Source: Acinetobacter johnsonii CIP 64.6
GTDB lineage: Bacteria > Pseudomonadota > Gammaproteobacteria > Pseudomonadales > Moraxellaceae
Assembly (NCBI RefSeq): GCF_000368045.1
Contig: NZ_KB849235.1
Span: 257,016-321,015, forward strand
Reading direction: 5' to 3'
Length of the DNA stretch: 64,000 nucleotides
Shown: positions 1 to 7,015 of the stretch, piece after piece
How positions within the stretch are numbered: position 1 is the stretch's first letter
Layout: the number at the start of each line of letters is the position of its first letter
Program-made: the position numbers and the translations under genes
Notes under the pieces: generated by a model
Told to the model about the DNA's origin: nothing
Database searches by the model: none
The model's input: only the letters and a program-made list of their open reading frames with translations

Positions 1-225
1 CAGGCTATCATCGGCGAAGTTTGGTTGAAACTAAGATGCACTGCATTAAATTATTAGGAGATAAACTCAGCGCAAGGAGTTTTGGTAGCCAAGTCAATGA
101 GATCCATGCACGTGTAGCAGTCCTTAACAGATTTACGGAATTAGGTCGACCACTTACCCAAGTTACGCCTTAAATTTGGCTCAATTCGGGGCGCTTTGCA
201 TTTCAAAACTTTGTGCAACAAAGCC
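1..225 (+). mobile_element. Right end of an IS5-family insertion sequence (partial)
   Basis: The window opens inside an IS5-family element read on the plus strand. After the transposase stop at 171-173 the sequence runs to a terminal inverted repeat ending in TTGTGCAACAAAGCC at 211-225. Its reverse complement, GGCTTTGTTGCACAA, resembles ends of the IS903-like group. The left end lies outside the window, so neither the element length nor a target duplication can be checked. The element interrupts a minus-strand reading frame that resumes at 226. Confidence 0.7.
3..173 (+). CDS. IS5-family transposase, C-terminal 56 residues (partial)
   Basis: The frame is open from the first bases to TAA at 171-173 and encodes 56 residues beginning GYHRRSLVETKMHCIK and ending LGRPLTQVTP. 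YHRRSLVE with the following ET-K-M is the C-terminal DDE signature region of IS5/IS903-type transposases (Y-(2)-R-(3)-E-(6)-K). The N-terminal part is beyond the window edge, so whether the gene is intact cannot be said. Confidence 0.75.
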   Translation, partial: GYHRRSLVETKMHCIKLLGDKLSARSFGSQVNEIHARVAVLNRFTELGRPLTQVTP

Positions 226-371
226 ATTCCAGACTGAAGCAGCACACGCTTACCCACCTCAATAGATTTCAAGCCATCACGGGTATTTTGCATTTTATTT
301 AGAGGAATTAACGAGACTATAATTTCAGTACCATTTGAAGATTTAGCAATTAAGGTATTAAGTTTTTTCAA
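226..371 (-). pseudogene. 5' part of a small unknown gene cut by the IS5 element
   Basis: A minus-strand frame starts with TTG at 371 (LKKLNTLIAKSSNGTEIIVS...) and encodes about 48 residues before crossing into the IS end at 225. It then continues as meaningless codons to 141, antisense to the transposase. I do not recognise the protein. The start is uncertain because no ATG is available in frame. The reading fits a gene truncated by the insertion; it may equally be a chance frame. Confidence 0.4.
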
Positions 372-437
372 TTTTCACCAGTTTTTTTCATATATTCCAA
401 CAAGGAATAAATATTTAATCAATAATTTTTAGTCATT

Positions 438-466
438 AAAAAAGCACTGTTCAGTGCTTTTTTATA
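438..466 (-). terminator. Rho-independent terminator of the first cold-shock gene
   Basis: The hairpin AAAAAGCACTG-TT-CAGTGCTTTTTT lies just downstream of the cold-shock stop codon (minus strand). It has A/T tracts on both sides, so it could also act in the other direction. Confidence 0.75.
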
Positions 467-477
467 TTTAATGCTTC

Positions 478-687
478 TTATAAAGCAACAATATTTACAG
501 CATTTGGGCCTTTTTGACCTTGCTCTATGCTGAATGACACTTGTTGCCCTTCATGCAATGTTTTGAAGCCTGAACTAGCGATTTCGCGAAAGTGAGCAAA
601 AACATCTGGACCAGATTCTTGTTGAATGAAACCAAAGCCTTTAGTTTCATTAAACCATTTTACTGTACCGGTAACTGTAGTAGACAT
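478..687 (-). CDS. Cold-shock protein, CspA family
   Basis: The 69-residue protein is a single cold-shock (OB-fold) domain that binds single-stranded RNA/DNA and acts as an RNA chaperone in the cytoplasm. RNP1 is KGFGFI (residues 16-21) and RNP2 is DVFAHF (28-33); the N-terminal GTVKWFNETKGFGFI stretch is typical of the family. It ends at the terminator at 438-466 and has a long AT-rich upstream region, as cold-inducible csp genes usually do. A paralogue is at 6528-6737. Which csp letter applies cannot be decided from sequence. Confidence 0.95.
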   Translation of the reverse strand: MSTTVTGTVKWFNETKGFGFIQQESGPDVFAHFREIASSGFKTLHEGQQVSFSIEQGQKGPNAVNIVAL

Positions 688-791
688 AATATATCCTGCT
701 GAATTTTAATAATTTTAGTCAAAAATAAATGACTAGATGTAACTTTGAAAATAATAAAAGTGGAGCTTAAGATCTGAAACAACGGAGGATT

Positions 792-845
792 ATGACTAAA
801 ACTGCGATACTTAAAGAAGATTTACTAAACATTACTTTTTTCTAG
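792..845 (+). CDS. Possible 17-residue peptide behind a strong Shine-Dalgarno
   Basis: In the region upstream of the cold-shock gene, on the opposite strand, AACGGAGG (781-788) precedes ATG at 792, which opens MTKTAILKEDLLNITFF followed by TAG. The Shine-Dalgarno match is strong, but only three bases separate it from the start. The peptide is too short for coding statistics. The same bases read on the minus strand give a CCTCCG, so the match may belong to the csp leader instead. Otherwise 688-979 shows only AT-rich leader sequence. Confidence 0.25.
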   Translation: MTKTAILKEDLLNITFF

Positions 846-979
846 TTACGCCAAGTATACATGAAAAAAATAAATATTCAAGTTATTTATAGCTGTCATA
901 AATTTTAATTATATTAGGTGTTTCCTGCAATCAATTGAAACGTCCTTAAAAATAGTAGTTGTAGCATCTAAAAAAAAGC

Positions 980-1051
980 CCTAGTCGTGTGCTGAGCCTT
1001 AGAATAGCTTGAACCAAAATATTGAGGCTAGAGGTGAAATTTCAAACGTTT
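980..1051. repeat. Degenerate ~70-bp dispersed repeat, copy A
   Basis: This stretch shares blocks with 1973-2041: CCTAGT, then GCTGA.CC.TAGAAT.GC, then AATATTGA..CTA, then TTTCAA.GTTT, in the same order and orientation and at similar spacing. It lies immediately upstream of the lipoprotein gene at 1124. I do not recognise it as an IS end; function unknown. Confidence 0.5.
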
Positions 1052-1123
1052 CGCATAAGGTGTACTATGGGTTCATTCTGGATAAATAAAATAGCCTTTA
1101 AAGAAAGTTTTTTAGGATCAATA

Positions 1124-1705
1124 ATGAATAATAAAGTTAGATTAATCTTTTGCATCGCCCTACTCTCAAATTTGGGAGCATGTGTTGGCAATATGAACCC
1201 TACAGGCGGCAATAGTAGGCCTGATTATCCCTATTACATCACGACACAACCAATGATCGTGAAAAAGATCAATGTACCTATAGGCACAAAACTAGAATAT
1301 GAAGAACAACATTTTAAATCAGGCCAACAAGATTCATTACTGAACGAAAAAAAACTCATCAGGATTTTCTTCCCAGAAGATCAATCAATGAATTGGGCTG
1401 GTGTACCCATTGGTTTTATTCACAAATATTTTAACTCAGAAATGAAAGGCTTCAGCGTTTATGCACGCTTCAACCAACTCCCTAGCAATAAGCAGACACG
1501 ATTTTCTCAACTTTGGCAGAAATGTAGTGATGACTTAGGCATTCGTGTTAAAAATACGGATGATTGGACATTCAATCTCAATAATATCGCCGATATCGAT
1601 AGTTGTAGTGTGAATTATCAACGATACTTTAAAGATAACGTCCAACAACAACATTATCTTGATCAGCTTTACCAAGAAATGCAAAAAGCAGGAACAGTGA
1701 AATAG
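1124..1705 (+). CDS. Hypothetical lipoprotein, 193 aa
   Basis: The start at 1124 gives MNNKVRLIFCIALLSNLGAC, a lipoprotein signal peptide with lipobox LGAC (Cys20). An upstream in-frame ATG at 1022 would bury this signal behind 34 residues and is rejected. The mature part is polar, with YPYYITTQPMIVKKINVPIGTKLEYEE near the N-terminus and several aromatic and Cys residues. It resembles secreted proteins of unknown function; I do not recognise a family. A GC-rich hairpin follows at 1806-1821. Confidence 0.7.
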   Translation: MNNKVRLIFCIALLSNLGACVGNMNPTGGNSRPDYPYYITTQPMIVKKINVPIGTKLEYEEQHFKSGQQDSLLNEKKLIRIFFPEDQSMNWAGVPIGFIHKYFNSEMKGFSVYARFNQLPSNKQTRFSQLWQKCSDDLGIRVKNTDDWTFNLNNIADIDSCSVNYQRYFKDNVQQQHYLDQLYQEMQKAGTVK

Positions 1706-1805
1706 CTCTTGGGTATTCAAATAATCACAACTATACAAAATCCTCCATACTTAAGATTTTTAATACTCACAAAGCACTGTTTTGATTTAACTTAAATAAA
1801 GATAA

Positions 1806-1821
1806 AGCGCCACACGGCGCT
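1806..1821 (+). terminator. Possible weak terminator after the lipoprotein gene
   Basis: AGCGCC-acac-GGCGCT forms a short GC-rich hairpin about 100 bases after the lipoprotein stop. Only a poor T-tract follows, so the call is tentative. Confidence 0.4.
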
Positions 1822-1972
1822 CTATCTAGACTTATGCTGAGGATAATATATTAAATCAAAGTTGTGTGTTTCATTCTTTACAACATAATACTTAATGAAT
1901 TGAAAAAATTATTCCAAAAGCTCTCTATTATGTGTACATGAGTGAAACGGATTTCGAAAAGAGGACAGCCAT

Positions 1973-2041
1973 CCTAGTGCGCTGAACCCTAGAATGGCCT
2001 TGCTGAGAATATTGATCCTAATTGTATAGTTTCAAGTGTTT
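1973..2041. repeat. Degenerate ~70-bp dispersed repeat, copy B
   Basis: This is the second copy of the repeat at 980-1051, in the same orientation, in the otherwise gene-free stretch 1822-2085 beyond the 3' end of the quinone-reductase gene. The copies differ by short gaps and substitutions, so they are old. Confidence 0.5.
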
Positions 2042-2085
2042 AACTTAAAAATTAACCCATTTATTTAAGTTGAGCTTAAAACTAG

Positions 2086-3087
2086 TTAAAAGCCTTCCAA
2101 AACGATTTTTCCTTTCGCTCGGCCAGTTTCAATCAGTTCATGAGCAAGTTTTAAATTTTTCGCATTAATTTTGCCTAAAGTTTGATTCAGCGTGGTTTTA
2201 ATTTTGTGGTTATCTACTAGTTCTGCAACCTGATGTAAGAGCTGAGATTGTTGTTCAATATCTGTTGTATTGAACATTGAACGTGTAAACATGAACTCCC
2301 AATGCACAGAAACAGACTTAGACTTAAACTCACTGATATCTAGTGATTTCGGATCATCAATTAAGCCAAACTTACCTTGTGGAGCAATAAGCTTAGAAAT
2401 TTGAGGAAGATACGTGTGTGTTTGATTAGTTGAAAAAATATATCGAGGTGCATCTAAACCCAATGCTTTGATTTGCGTGTTTAAATCTTCTGTATGATCG
2501 ATGACATAGTCAGCCCCTAAAGACTTAACCCATGCTTTAGTCTCTTCCCTCGATGCTGTAGCAATAACTTTTAAATTTGTCTTCGCTTTGAGTAATTGAA
2601 TCGCAATAGACCCTACACCGCCAGCGCCTCCAATCACTAAAATATTATCAAATTTGTCTAAATCAACATTGAAACGATCAAATAACATTTCCCACGCCGT
2701 AATAGCAGTTAATGGCAGTGCAGCAGCTTCAGCATCACTCAGGCTTTGAGGTTTTAAACTAACAATACGCTCATCGACTGCTTGATATTCAGCATTACTC
2801 CCATCCCGAGTTAAATCACCCGCATACCAGACCTGATCTCCGACTTTAAAGTGTTGCACGCCAGAACCGACTTCAACAATCTCACCCACTGCATCCCACC
2901 CCAAAATACGCGTATTGCCTGCTACGACAGGATTTCGTCTAACCTTAGTATCGACAGGATTAACCGAGATCGCTTTGATTCTAACCAACAAATCCCGATC
3001 TTTTAAGCTCGGCATCGTTTTTTCAATATCTACCAGTGGATTTTGAAATCCATGATCCATACCGTCAATATAAGAAATAGCCTTCAT
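2086..3087 (-). CDS. Zinc-independent MDR oxidoreductase (quinone reductase / alcohol dehydrogenase-like)
   Basis: The 333-residue protein has the two-domain layout of the medium-chain dehydrogenase/reductase superfamily. The N-terminal GroES-like part contains SVNPVDTKVRRN and GWDAVGEIVEVGSGV; the Rossmann part has the dinucleotide signature VIGGAGGVGS near residue 155. The catalytic-zinc Cys/His ligands of classical alcohol dehydrogenases are missing, which places it with NADPH-dependent quinone or enone reductases of the ZIP-ADH-like group. It is transcribed divergently from an HxlR regulator at 3187, the usual arrangement for oxidative or electrophile-stress reductases under HxlR control. 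The substrate is unknown. Confidence 0.88.
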   Translation of the reverse strand: MKAISYIDGMDHGFQNPLVDIEKTMPSLKDRDLLVRIKAISVNPVDTKVRRNPVVAGNTRILGWDAVGEIVEVGSGVQHFKVGDQVWYAGDLTRDGSNAEYQAVDERIVSLKPQSLSDAEAAALPLTAITAWEMLFDRFNVDLDKFDNILVIGGAGGVGSIAIQLLKAKTNLKVIATASREETKAWVKSLGADYVIDHTEDLNTQIKALGLDAPRYIFSTNQTHTYLPQISKLIAPQGKFGLIDDPKSLDISEFKSKSVSVHWEFMFTRSMFNTTDIEQQSQLLHQVAELVDNHKIKTTLNQTLGKINAKNLKLAHELIETGRAKGKIVLEGF

Positions 3088-3140
3088 TCACTTATCCTCT
3101 TGTTTTGTTATTTGAGTTTACTTAATATTCTTTTTTAAGT

Positions 3141-3163
3141 TATACAGACAAATTCGTCTTATA
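3141..3163. promoter_or_regulatory. Candidate HxlR operator
   Basis: An interrupted palindrome, TATACAGAC-AAATT-CGTCTTATAG, lies in the 99-bp gap between the divergent genes; one arm has one extra base. Its position between both promoters fits binding by the adjacent regulator. This is inference from symmetry and context. Confidence 0.45.
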
Positions 3164-3186
3164 GTTACCAAAAGGATACTATTGAA

Positions 3187-3558
3187 ATGGGTAAGCTAAA
3201 ACATTCGCGTTTTGATTGCACACCAGGATGTTCTGTTGAAGCTGCCATAGGCTTACTTGATGGTAAATGGAAGAGTATTATCTTGTGGCATTTATTAGAA
3301 GACGACGTTTTAAGGTTTAATGAACTGAGAAAGAAAATTCCAAATGTCACTCAAAAAATGCTCACTAGACAATTACGTGAACTTGAAGAGGATCAACTGA
3401 TTCTACGAAAGGTTTATGCCGTTGTTCCTCCTAAAGTAGAATATCGATTATCAACACTCGGCACTTCTTTAGCCCCTATTTTGGTTGCATTAAAACAATG
3501 GGGGGATAAAAATATTGGTTTATTTGGGAAACCCATTATGCCTTTAGAATCAGAATAA
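3187..3558 (+). CDS. HxlR-family transcriptional regulator
   Basis: The 123-residue protein is a complete HxlR winged-helix domain. Diagnostic stretches are CTPGCSVEAAIGLLDGKW at the N-terminus, the recognition-helix region NVTQKMLTRQLRELEEDQLI and the wing VPPKVEYRLSTLG. Two cysteines (CTPGC) near the N-terminus are where redox-sensing HxlR members carry their sensor Cys. It probably controls itself and the divergent oxidoreductase. An A(A)GGAT ribosome-binding site precedes the ATG. A weak palindrome, GACTTAAA-CCTGT-TTTAAGTC, follows directly at 3559-3579. Confidence 0.92.
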   Translation: MGKLKHSRFDCTPGCSVEAAIGLLDGKWKSIILWHLLEDDVLRFNELRKKIPNVTQKMLTRQLRELEEDQLILRKVYAVVPPKVEYRLSTLGTSLAPILVALKQWGDKNIGLFGKPIMPLESE

Positions 3559-3694
3559 GACTTAAACCTGTTTTAAGTCACTTAAAGTCAATTGTTTTCT
3601 AGAAATACTGTACTTTCATGACTTACACACCATTCCAGTGACTTGTATAAAAATTACGTTCTTAGAAACAGCTATGTATAAAATTAACTAGCCA

Positions 3695-3727
3695 TAAAAA
3701 AAGCCTAATCTGTGAAGACTAGGCTAT
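3695..3727 (-). terminator. Terminator of the initiator tRNA
   Basis: Read on the minus strand, TAGCCTAGTC-TTCACA-GATTAGGCT is followed by a run of seven T, some 20 bases past the tRNA 3' end. Confidence 0.8.
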
Positions 3728-3748
3728 AAACTTTGAATCTTTTTTCGT

Positions 3749-3825
<77 letters not shown>

Positions 3826-3922
3826 TCAACGAGTTAGCTTTATACGCCCTAAGCACCCACAAAGCAAACTTTATTTGTAATATAAGCAGTTATTACATAA
3901 GCAGCATACAAAATACTAGTGC

Positions 3923-4210
3923 TTAGCCAATGCTTGCTTCAGTGATAAAAGCGGGATGTGAGGCTCTATAGACGCTTAATCTTGTTTTTTCACTGTCTAA
4001 AAATGACTTAGGCTCTTCAGACCATATTGATTTCCTAGAATCAAGACCCGAATGACTTAAAGCCCAATCTGAAACTGTACTATAAACAAAAGTATTATCA
4101 GCGAAAACTAATTTTGTCTTCCTTCCTACACTACTTATAAGAACTTTATGTGTAGGTAATGATCCAAATGTACTAATTTGGGTGTAAATGTATTTATAGG
4201 TTTCAGACAT
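3923..4210 (-). CDS. Hypothetical protein, 95 aa
   Basis: The protein starts MSETYKYIYTQISTFG and has no signal peptide, membrane segment or motif that I recognise. The segment TKLVFADNTFVYSTVSDWALSHSGLDSRKS looks like an ordinary globular protein. A terminator follows at 4258-4287 on its upstream side, separating it from the next gene. The ribosome-binding site is poor. It may be a small accessory gene of the phage-derived region. Confidence 0.45.
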   Translation of the reverse strand: MSETYKYIYTQISTFGSLPTHKVLISSVGRKTKLVFADNTFVYSTVSDWALSHSGLDSRKSIWSEEPKSFLDSEKTRLSVYRASHPAFITEASIG

Positions 4211-4257
4211 AGAAAAAAGTACTTAAAGGACAGCGCTACTATACCATTTTAACTCTT

Positions 4258-4287
4258 GAAAAAGCCCACCATTTGGCGAGCTTTTTC
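4258..4287 (-). terminator. Terminator after the small lipoprotein gene
   Basis: Read on the minus strand, GAAAAAGCTCGCC-AAAT-GGTGGGCTTTTTC forms a hairpin ending in a T-run directly behind the small lipoprotein's stop codon. Confidence 0.7.
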
Positions 4288-4416
4288 TTACTGATCTTTA
4301 TCCATGGAATGTGGCGTTGTAGTTTTATCCTGCTCTTTCGTATCTGTATCTCTTTTTTGGCATGCCGTTAATCCCAGCATTAAAACTAAACTTACTATTG
4401 CAAATATTTTCATCAT
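4288..4416 (-). CDS. Small lipoprotein, 42 aa
   Basis: A frame from ATG at 4416 to TAA at 4288 encodes MMKIFAIVSLVLMLGLTACQ followed by a short, very polar tail (KRDTDTKEQDKTTTPHSMDKDQ). The lipobox LTAC (Cys19) and the hydrophobic n/h region make this a convincing small lipoprotein of the kind often missed in annotation. A TAGGC ribosome-binding site precedes the start, and a terminator abuts the stop. The mature peptide would be only about 24 residues; function unknown. Confidence 0.7.
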   Translation of the reverse strand: MMKIFAIVSLVLMLGLTACQKRDTDTKEQDKTTTPHSMDKDQ

Positions 4417-4517
4417 TTTTGCCTAGCACGATTTAAAAATATAACTTATCAAAATCTAAAGATTTCAATGTTGAATTTATGAAACAACCCCATTCTCTTT
4501 CTTTACAGATGAGACGC

Positions 4518-4787
4518 TTAGCGATTTAGAGCTTTATGTGCCCAATGAATGAATTTGTCCTTTTCATGGAAATGTGGAATATTTAATAAATGAATATGAG
4601 TAACCTCACCGAAATTACCTGAAATTTTATTCGGTGCCAAAACAACAAAATCCCTCTTATCCCCTACATGTAACTCCCTAAAGAATTCCATAACTTTAAA
4701 ATGAAGATTCAGAGCAGTGAATCCTTCTCTTTCAATTAGAAAGTCATAGATTTGGCTGAGTACATGTAATTCAAATTTTTTGTTCAT
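4518..4787 (-). CDS. Hypothetical protein, 89 aa
   Basis: The protein is MNKKFELHVLSQIYDFLIEREGF..., cytoplasmic in appearance and rich in His near its C-terminus (THIHLLNIPHFHEKDKFIHWAHK). I do not recognise a family. It stands alone between the small lipoprotein and a terminator-like hairpin at 4860. Its start is supported by an ATG preceded by AGAATAAAAGATC, a mediocre ribosome-binding site. Confidence 0.5.
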   Translation of the reverse strand: MNKKFELHVLSQIYDFLIEREGFTALNLHFKVMEFFRELHVGDKRDFVVLAPNKISGNFGEVTHIHLLNIPHFHEKDKFIHWAHKALNR

Positions 4788-4859
4788 GATCTTTTATTCT
4801 CATAATTATTTTAACAATCGGTATAATTTAACCTAATTTTATTTTTTGTTAAAGCAGAT

Positions 4860-4897
4860 AAAAAACCCAACCTCTGGAGAATCAATAGAGCTGGGTT
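4860..4897 (-). terminator. Terminator downstream of the phage connector gene
   Basis: Read on the minus strand, AACCCAGCTCT-N11-AGAGGTTGGGTT is followed by a T-run. The stretch 4898-5039 between it and the connector gene holds nothing recognisable. Confidence 0.6.
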
Positions 4898-5039
4898 AAT
4901 GAAACATCATTGTTGAATTTTATTTTATTCTTGAAATCGATTTTAACGTACAAAATCATTTGGTGCAAATGATTCTCAATTACAATATAATGGTTTCAAA
5001 TATGCCTACCTAAAGATATACAATTATCTACATCACCTA

Positions 5040-5327
5040 TCAAACAGTGGGCTTACGATATAGATTAAGCAAAGAGAGTACGGGTATTGGGAGGTAGTTA
5101 CCATTCACAGATACCTCTCCCCCATCTTTTCTGTGCTGTTCCCAGTATTCGATTAATAATAAAGCTGCTTGTTTAATGGCAGATGGATATTCCGATCCAA
5201 AATTATCTGTAATGTAATTTTTAATTATAGCGTTAGCAGCAACAATAAAGCTTTTTAATGAAACATCATTGCTATCATCGGCATAGTGTAAGTGACGCTT
5301 CACTTCATGTAAGTCAACAATACTCAT
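5040..5327 (-). CDS. Phage head-tail connector / gp6-like protein
   Basis: The 95-residue protein (MSIVDLHEVKRHLHYADDSND...) matches the HK97 gp6-like family of DNA-packaging and head-tail connector proteins. Features are the N-terminal VDLHEVKRHL-D-D helix, a middle helix with IVAANAIIKNYI, and AIKQAALLLIEYWEQHR before a C-terminal P-V-LLNLYRKP. These proteins form a ring below the portal. Its start overlaps the stop of an upstream frame as ATGA, so it was translated with a neighbour in a packaging operon. No portal, terminase or capsid gene remains nearby, so this is a prophage relic. Confidence 0.72.
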   Translation of the reverse strand: MSIVDLHEVKRHLHYADDSNDVSLKSFIVAANAIIKNYITDNFGSEYPSAIKQAALLLIEYWEQHRKDGGEVSVNGNYLPIPVLSLLNLYRKPTV

Positions 5328-5419
5328 AGATCACTCCATTTTTCCGAGTCAGCTTTTACACTTTCATCACTAAACTCGTTCCTAGAGTCTTTTACGGTGT
5401 CATAGCAAATATCACAATT
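5324..5419 (-). pseudogene. 3' remnant of a phage gene coupled to the connector gene
   Basis: A 31-residue frame, NCDICYDTVKDSRNEFSDES..., ends in TGA that overlaps the next ATG (ATGA). It has no start codon and is closed upstream by an in-frame TGA at about 5420. CxxC near its beginning suggests a small zinc-binding segment. The exact overlap suggests a formerly real gene end; the rest is lost. Confidence 0.35.
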
Positions 5420-5529
5420 TCACCTCATTCCTATTCTCATATTGATTACTTGGCATTGAAATCCCTTTATCTAGGGATTTTTCTACTATTCTTAATAAGT
5501 CCTTCAAAAAATTTCTTATAGATCAATTA

Positions 5530-6386
5530 GGGTCTGTTGACATTTCAAGTATAGAATTTACCCGATAAAGGTAGCCAAATAAATATACAAGCTAATGCAA
5601 CTGCCCCCTCATAGCTACACTTTAGCTTATCATATCGTGTTGCTATTCCTCTGAACTGCTTTAACCTACAAAATGCATTCTCAACTAAGTGTCTGATTTT
5701 ATATAAATACCAATCCATATGATCATTATTTGACTGAGTATTTGATTTTCTTGGAATATTCGCTTTAGTTTTTTTCACAGATATTTGTTCTCTTAATGAT
5801 TCAGAGTCATATCCTTTGTCTGCACAACATACTTCCGTTTCACTCAAATCAAGTTTTTCAATCATTTTGGGAGCAATCTTGACATCATGTATCGTTCCAT
5901 CGGAGATAATAATTTCGATTGGATTACCATCCGCATCAACAGCTAAGTGTATTTTAGAACTATTTCCACCAATGCTTTTAGAAATATCCTGATCTTTTAT
6001 TCCAGCAGAATGTTGGTGTGCCCGAACATGACTAGCATCAATAAAAACCCATTCCATATCAGCATTTGAAGAAATTAATTTAAATATTTTCATTAACTTA
6101 TCATTTTTACACCAACGATTATATTTTTTAAAGATTGAGTTATACGAACCAAATTCTTTAGGCAAATCACGCCATGGGCAGCCTGTTCTTATTCTATAAA
6201 GTATTGCTTCGACAAAATTTCTCAAATTAGATTTGGAATAGATATCAAAATTTCGGAAAATAGAAAGTAACTTAGACCAGTGTTGATCATTCAGCATTGT
6301 ACGAGGCATAGCGAGAAGTAAATTTGGTTTGGCGATTAAATTTTACTTTCTCGCTATTTTTTTGAACAGAAAATGTCAACAGGCCC
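5530..6386 (-). mobile_element. IS5-family (IS427-like) insertion sequence, 857 bp, intact
   Basis: The terminal inverted repeats are GGGTCTGTTGACATTT at 5530 and the complement of GGGCCTGTTGACATTT at 6386, with one mismatch in 16. A TA dinucleotide flanks both sides (5528-5529 and 6387-6388), the duplication expected for this group. One intact transposase fills the element. The insertion sits between the phage remnant and the second cold-shock gene. Confidence 0.85.
5545..6309 (-). CDS. IS5-family transposase, 254 aa
   Basis: The protein starts MPRTMLNDQHWSKLLSIF, with the DUF4096-like N-terminal domain (ILYRIRTGCPWRDLPKEFG) of IS5/IS427 transposases. The DDE catalytic core follows: first Asp in WVFIDASHVRAHQHSAG, second in CCADKGYDS, and Glu in the C-terminal VENAFCRLKQFRGIATRYDK. 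The length is normal for a single-frame version and no disabling change is visible, so the enzyme is probably active. Confidence 0.92.
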   Translation of the reverse strand: MPRTMLNDQHWSKLLSIFRNFDIYSKSNLRNFVEAILYRIRTGCPWRDLPKEFGSYNSIFKKYNRWCKNDKLMKIFKLISSNADMEWVFIDASHVRAHQHSAGIKDQDISKSIGGNSSKIHLAVDADGNPIEIIISDGTIHDVKIAPKMIEKLDLSETEVCCADKGYDSESLREQISVKKTKANIPRKSNTQSNNDHMDWYLYKIRHLVENAFCRLKQFRGIATRYDKLKCSYEGAVALACIFIWLPLSGKFYT

Positions 6387-6483
6387 TAATATTTGTTCAT
6401 ATATTTTTTAAATAAGCCATTCACCGCCTAAAGATAATGCGCGTATGACGCCTGAACAACCGAATAGTAAATAAGCTGCCATT

Positions 6484-6513
6484 AAAAAACCCGCTAACTG
6501 AAGCGGGTTTTTT
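6484..6513 (-). terminator. Terminator of the second cold-shock gene
   Basis: AAAAAACCCGCT-AACTGA-AGCGGGTTTTTT is a strong symmetrical hairpin 15 bases past the stop codon. Confidence 0.85.
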
Positions 6514-6527
6514 AATTCACAATATTC

Positions 6528-6737
6528 TTAGATTACTGTGATAGAGCTTGCTTGAGGGCCTTTCTTGCCAGCTACAATCGTAAACTGAACACGTTGACCT
6601 TCATTCAACACTTTGAAACCGTTTGATTGGATTTCGCTAAAGTGTGCAAAAACGTCTTCTCCAGTATCGCTAGAAATAAAACCAAAGCCTTTAGTTTCAT
6701 TAAACCACTTAACGGTACCAGTTGTAATGTTTGACAT
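6528..6737 (-). CDS. Cold-shock protein, CspA family (second copy)
   Basis: The 69-residue single cold-shock domain has GTVKWFNETKGFGFI (RNP1 KGFGFI) and DVFAHF (RNP2). It is a paralogue of the protein at 478-687, identical through most of the first 21 residues and diverged toward the C-terminus (VAGKKGPQASSITVI). It acts as an RNA chaperone. The leader upstream (6738-7015) is AT-rich with no other gene. The gene is monocistronic, with its own terminator. Confidence 0.95.
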   Translation of the reverse strand: MSNITTGTVKWFNETKGFGFISSDTGEDVFAHFSEIQSNGFKVLNEGQRVQFTIVAGKKGPQASSITVI

Positions 6738-7015
6738 AAATATTCTCTTAAATTTTGAAAAATATAAGAATTAATCTTTTAAATCATATACATCGGATAA
6801 ACCGCAGAGTTGAATCAATTGCGAAATAACTTTAGTAAATACAATAAAATAAATAATTCTAATACACTATCACTATAAGCTTTTTAGCGTGCAATAGATA
6901 GACCTTAACATATTATTTTATTGCTACCACCCAACCCCACATGAAATGCTTTTTCATCCATATTGATAAGAAAATCTTCACTAAAAGCGAATAAAGCTTA
7001 TTTGCCCACTTCTAG

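Noticed and set aside
1535..1738. 67-codon minus-strand ORF over the lipoprotein gene's 3' end
   Set aside because: Shadow of the plus-strand lipoprotein gene; no product recognised.
6408..6482. 24-codon minus-strand ORF (MAAYLLFGCSGVIRALSLGGEWLI) beside the IS5 element
   Set aside because: It lies immediately after the cold-shock terminator, has no ribosome-binding site or promoter, and is too short to support as a gene.
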